Source: Aquimarina latercula DSM 2041 (lineage in GTDB: Bacteria; Bacteroidota; Bacteroidia; Flavobacteriales; Flavobacteriaceae). Taken from it: DNA of 64,000 nucleotides. The stretch covers positions 760,796 to 824,795 of the forward strand of contig NZ_AUMK01000003.1 of NCBI RefSeq assembly GCF_000430645.1, written 5' to 3'. The translations under genes and the position numbers were made by a program. This document shows, piece after piece, positions 61,440 through 64,000 of the stretch. The notes under the pieces are model-generated. The model was not told where the DNA came from, did no database searches, and saw only the letters and a program-made list of their open reading frames with translations. Numbering within the stretch: the stretch's first letter is position 1; every line of letters starts with the position of its first letter.

Positions 61440-62719
61440 TAGATATTAGTTTTAAGGTTAATCGTTCCAAATATTTCACCAATGGACCCGTAAGGCACGA
61501 TTCTAAAGTCCACCTTTAAGGTTTTTTCTACAATCAAATCACTATTCGGATCTACAATGGTCACCCCTGCGGTGATCTCCTTGGCTGCGACCATTCTTCC
61601 CAATTCGGTATTGCCTATTCCCTCAAAGTTTTTAATCACTCCAACAGGAAGCTTTCCGGTGGTTGGGTCTACTGGGTGGGTGGATTTCACCTTTGGAAGT
61701 AAAGCGGTTCTGAGTAGACGTTTTGCTTTATCCAGGGTACGACCAAAAGCGATGGTATGTTCGTTTACATTCCCCTCACTATCCCGCACAATCTCGGTAC
61801 AGGTATGGTCGTTGTTCCATCTCACCCCGTCCAGTCCTGTATAGGAAAGCCCGAAAATGAAGCCTTTATCTTCCAGAGTTTGCAGCTGGTTAAACACGTC
61901 CTTATTTTTCTGGTGACTAGAAAGCCCAGGTACTAACCATATCTTACGGGGGGCATTGGTTAGGTTAAAGGATTCGTTTTCTCCCATGTTCTGGTTGATA
62001 CTCGCAGCGGATAGGGTCCCTAGCGCGGTTCCTACTTCGGCAAATAGTTGGGCATTTCCAACGCGCGTCTCAGCGTACTGCCAATCCTGCCCAATCACAA
62101 GGGAGACCTTGGTCGCCTTTACCGTCAAAGCTCTCAGGTCTGCTGCGGATAATGCAGGACCTTTAAAATGGTAGCCTTCTAAAAAGATTTGACACGGGAA
62201 ATGGTGATCATATGCCCACAATGCCAATGCCTGAGCAGGCGCAATACTGTTATATACATCTATCGGCAAGCCGTTAAGGTGTATGACTCCAATAGGCGGG
62301 TTCGGATCATCAGGATCGATCGCCAGGTTAGGGGGATTTATCGCCACGGCAATTTGTTTTACTTCGCCATCGGCTTCAATTAATAGTTTTTTAGCGTACT
62401 GCGCGTCTACATCTTCACAAATACGTGACATGGGCGTATCAGCAGCTACTACCATACAATAGAGTTTTTTACCTTCCCCCGCCATACGGAAAAACTCCGA
62501 TATATGACGGTACAAATTCACTCCATTAGCATCGTCAAAACTCTGGGTAATCCCTTTGCTTTCCGCATCAATGGTATTAAAAAAGGTAACCACTTCTCCA
62601 AATTCCAGTCCCTCGGGTTTTACACAGGCGACAATCAAGCCCGAAATACCATCCCCGTTGTTGATGGTATTCGCGCCGATTTTGCCTTTGCGGATTTTAA
62701 CTCCGTCTAAATCTGCCAT
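61439..62719 (-). CDS. Contractile tail sheath protein (DUF2586-like)
   Basis: A 426-residue protein. GVKIRKGKIGANTINNGDGI opens it, followed by KPEGLEFGEVVTFFNTIDAE, FFRMAGEGKKLYCMVV, VSLVIGQDWQYAETR and KIWLVPGLSSHQKNKDV. The C-terminal region (KTLKVDFRIVPYGSIGEIFG) would exchange strands with neighbours in the sheath lattice. This fits the DUF2586 sheath family of Bacteroidota phages. It shows that the tail is contractile. Confidence 0.75.
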   Translation of the reverse strand: MADLDGVKIRKGKIGANTINNGDGISGLIVACVKPEGLEFGEVVTFFNTIDAESKGITQSFDDANGVNLYRHISEFFRMAGEGKKLYCMVVAADTPMSRICEDVDAQYAKKLLIEADGEVKQIAVAINPPNLAIDPDDPNPPIGVIHLNGLPIDVYNSIAPAQALALWAYDHHFPCQIFLEGYHFKGPALSAADLRALTVKATKVSLVIGQDWQYAETRVGNAQLFAEVGTALGTLSAASINQNMGENESFNLTNAPRKIWLVPGLSSHQKNKDVFNQLQTLEDKGFIFGLSYTGLDGVRWNNDHTCTEIVRDSEGNVNEHTIAFGRTLDKAKRLLRTALLPKVKSTHPVDPTTGKLPVGVIKNFEGIGNTELGRMVAAKEITAGVTIVDPNSDLIVEKTLKVDFRIVPYGSIGEIFGTINLKTNI

Positions 62720-62722
62720 AAT

Positions 62723-63136
62723 TTATTGGTCTTTAGGTTCGTGGTGGATAATTTCTTTTAACGCTCCTTTATCGAAAACAAAAGAGGTTTGTGGGTCCAC
62801 TTTAAAAGTGCCTTGCGCGTTTTTATTTCCAATCTTGGCGTTATCACCTTCCTTGGGAGCGTCACCTTCCACAAGTTCTGAGAAAACAATTTTCTTATTA
62901 TCGGTGGTGGTAATGACCAGTTTTTTGTCGCTAGGTTTTGGAGGCTCAAAGACAAATTCAGGGGTCAATGCTAAAATGCTCGTGCGGTCATTTTTTACAC
63001 TGAGCATCGCCAAGTTTTCAGAGGTAAAAAACGCCCCGTTGACATTCACCCAAATTTTAGGTTCTTTTAGCTGTTTGAATACCTTTCTAGCACGTTCCTT
63101 TAAATCCTTTGTTAGTTTCACTTTGTTATCTTTCAT
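62723..63136 (-). CDS. Phage structural protein of unknown function
   Basis: A 137-residue protein: a basic N-terminal helix (VKLTKDLKERARKVFKQLKE), a WVNVNGAFFTSENLAML block, and an acidic, flexible C-terminal half (VEGDAPKEGDNAKIGNKNAQ). It lies between capsid and sheath, where head completion or head-tail joining proteins are found; that role is only positional. It is 3 bp before the sheath start. Confidence 0.55.
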   Translation of the reverse strand: MKDNKVKLTKDLKERARKVFKQLKEPKIWVNVNGAFFTSENLAMLSVKNDRTSILALTPEFVFEPPKPSDKKLVITTTDNKKIVFSELVEGDAPKEGDNAKIGNKNAQGTFKVDPQTSFVFDKGALKEIIHHEPKDQ

Positions 63137-63161
63137 AGGTGTTAATTTTTAAAGATGATAC

Positions 63162-64000
63162 TTATACGTCTGCGGAGATCACCGCTCCGTGTGCGCGCTC
63201 TTTTCTTGGTAATACCACATAATTGTGTTTTGCATTGTACAACCAGGCGTGGTTCTGAGTGGTCGGCTCATCCGCATAGTTCTTAGTCATTCCCGAAGCA
63301 CGGAACATATCACGCGCATAAAAAGACACCGTCCCCATCATATCCCCAGCTTCTACCACGGAACCGAACGGCTTTTTTTGTAGGCTGCTTAGGTTGTAGT
63401 ATGGCATATCCAAGTACAACCAGGTTTTAAAGCCGTGTAAACGTTCTTTTAACATCCCAGTCTCACTATAGGAAAGATGCCCGTCTGATTTTTTTAATAG
63501 TTCACATTCGTACAACAAGTCTGCATAATGCTGCGCATTTAGTACCAGATTACGCCCCGCGAAAGGAATTTTTAACCCGTTATACTGAGCTGCATGGTTG
63601 ATAATGTCCTTATTCGTACAACGTCTTCTACCCGTACCATCATCCTCACCAGTGGTTACGAGTATAGGTGTGTTGGTTGTTTGTTGACTGGCACCCAAGG
63701 CATGTACTGCCTTATGATGTTTGGTTTCCATGATCCTAAGCGCATGCTTTTCCTGTACCAGCCTAATTTTATCATAGGCAATGTATTGTATCTCCTGATC
63801 CGTCACACGGGTTGCCTTGGTAGTGTAATTATCCAGGGTAATTGCGATGTCCTTATCTTCCTGCTCTGAAAAGCCAATCGGATAAGTGGTATTATTGATG
63901 ATCACTTCCGGGTCCGCGCCTACATCCACCAGATGTATTACTTCGTTTTCGCCACGGGTTGCTGCCACGTGTCTTGATTCGTCGGGGATTTCATTTAAAA
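63162..64000 (-). CDS. Phage major capsid protein candidate (5' end outside the window)
   Basis: At least 279 residues; the frame is open without a stop to the right edge (reading LNEIPDESRH before a GTG at 63968), so the true start is outside. PEVIINNTTYPIGFSEQEDK, ITLDNYTTKATRVTDQEIQY, FAGRNLVLNAQHYADLLYECELL (in part) and HNYVVLPRKERAHGAVI are what I recall of HK97-fold major capsid proteins of Bacteroidota myophages. If it is instead a scaffold or decoration protein, the gene order would be unusual. Confidence 0.6.
   Translation of the reverse strand, partial: LNEIPDESRHVAATRGENEVIHLVDVGADPEVIINNTTYPIGFSEQEDKDIAITLDNYTTKATRVTDQEIQYIAYDKIRLVQEKHALRIMETKHHKAVHALGASQQTTNTPILVTTGEDDGTGRRRCTNKDIINHAAQYNGLKIPFAGRNLVLNAQHYADLLYECELLKKSDGHLSYSETGMLKERLHGFKTWLYLDMPYYNLSSLQKKPFGSVVEAGDMMGTVSFYARDMFRASGMTKNYADEPTTQNHAWLYNAKHNYVVLPRKERAHGAVISADV

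Larger units (their letters stand above)
51676..64000 (-). mobile_element. Contractile-tail prophage, partial
   Basis: A run of minus-strand genes in classic phage order: capsid, sheath, tube, chaperone, hub, lysis genes, spike, wedge, holin, gpX, fibres and methylase. Base composition is clearly richer in GC than the left 51 kb, and nearly all genes overlap or abut. The left end lies between the sigma factor (51244) and the methylase (51887). The right end, with packaging, integration or transposition genes, is outside the window. No integrase or transposase is visible, so the mode of integration is unknown. Confidence 0.85.

Noticed and set aside
62556..63152. 198-residue plus-strand frame in the prophage
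   Set aside because: It is antisense to the sheath and the small structural gene, which form an unbroken minus-strand operon, and is Ser/Phe/Leu-rich as expected for a shadow.
51676..64000. Extracellular contractile injection system or tailocin instead of a phage
   Set aside because: A capsid-type gene lies upstream of the sheath and a holin, amidase and spanin-like pair are present, which favours a prophage. It stays open only because the capsid call is not certain.
1..64000. CRISPR array, tRNA, rRNA or insertion sequence
   Set aside because: No spaced direct-repeat array, no cloverleaf-like sequence, no rRNA-like stretch and no transposase frame was noticed. A covariance-model scan was not possible, so a short RNA gene could have been missed.

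Overview
The window is from a low-GC marine-type member of the Flavobacteriia (Bacteroidota), probably close to Aquimarina or a related Flavobacteriaceae genus. The evidence is AT-rich DNA, secreted proteins with type IX secretion (T9SS) C-terminal signals, TAnnTTTG-type -7 promoter elements, DUF5916 and BatA proteins, and an endonuclease III without an iron-sulfur cluster. This placement is an inference from gene content; no rRNA gene is present.

Layout. From 1 to 5.96 kb lie core metabolism genes: the end of an acyl-CoA reductase, serC and serA, small envelope proteins, folE and msrA. From 6.1 to 10.1 kb are a DUF5916 outer-membrane protein, a LolD-like ATPase and a TIGR02757 protein. From 10.2 to 15.1 kb two near-identical PhoX-like lipoproteins flank a di-haem cytochrome c peroxidase, and a 77-bp upstream element is duplicated with them. 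From 15.4 to 21.7 kb are a GAF histidine kinase, an FAD oxidoreductase, a NYN/OST-HTH protein, a DUF2071 protein, an outer-membrane barrel and an RhlE-type helicase. From 21.9 to 30.8 kb a BatA / dihydroorotase-like / membrane protein / esterase series is split by a reverse-strand block (porin, NIT-like sensor protein, two paralogous small secreted proteins) and by a MepA-like membrane peptidase. From 30.9 to 50.6 kb are secreted enzymes (PQQ-type sugar dehydrogenase, GH31, a phytase-like/GDPD hybrid, a glycosidase-like T9SS protein), small regulators, an MBL hydrolase, peroxiredoxin, endonuclease III and an ECF sigma factor.

From about 51.5 kb to the right edge lies a visibly more GC-rich, tightly packed, minus-strand contractile-tail prophage. 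In transcription order it runs: capsid (cut by the window edge), small protein, tail sheath, tail tube, tail assembly chaperone, DUF6046-like protein, gpD-like hub, amidase, spanin-like pair, gpV-like spike, small protein, gp25/W-like wedge, holin, LysM-like gpX, tail fibre, baseplate J-like, tail protein, His-rich collar fibre, DNA adenine methylase. The genes overlap by ATGA junctions, so this looks like one late operon.

The strongest observations are: (1) a -1 programmed frameshift signal (A AAA AAC plus a downstream stem-loop) in the tail chaperone gene, whose -1 frame ends in an ATGA overlap with the next gene; (2) a GDPD barrel whose last strands precede its first strands, nested inside a phytase-like protein; (3) duplicated PhoX-like genes with a duplicated upstream element carrying 11-bp direct repeats; (4) a terminator hairpin overlapping the signal peptide code of the cytochrome c peroxidase; and (5) two TTACGG-N5-CCGTAA palindromes in a 611-bp gene-free region.
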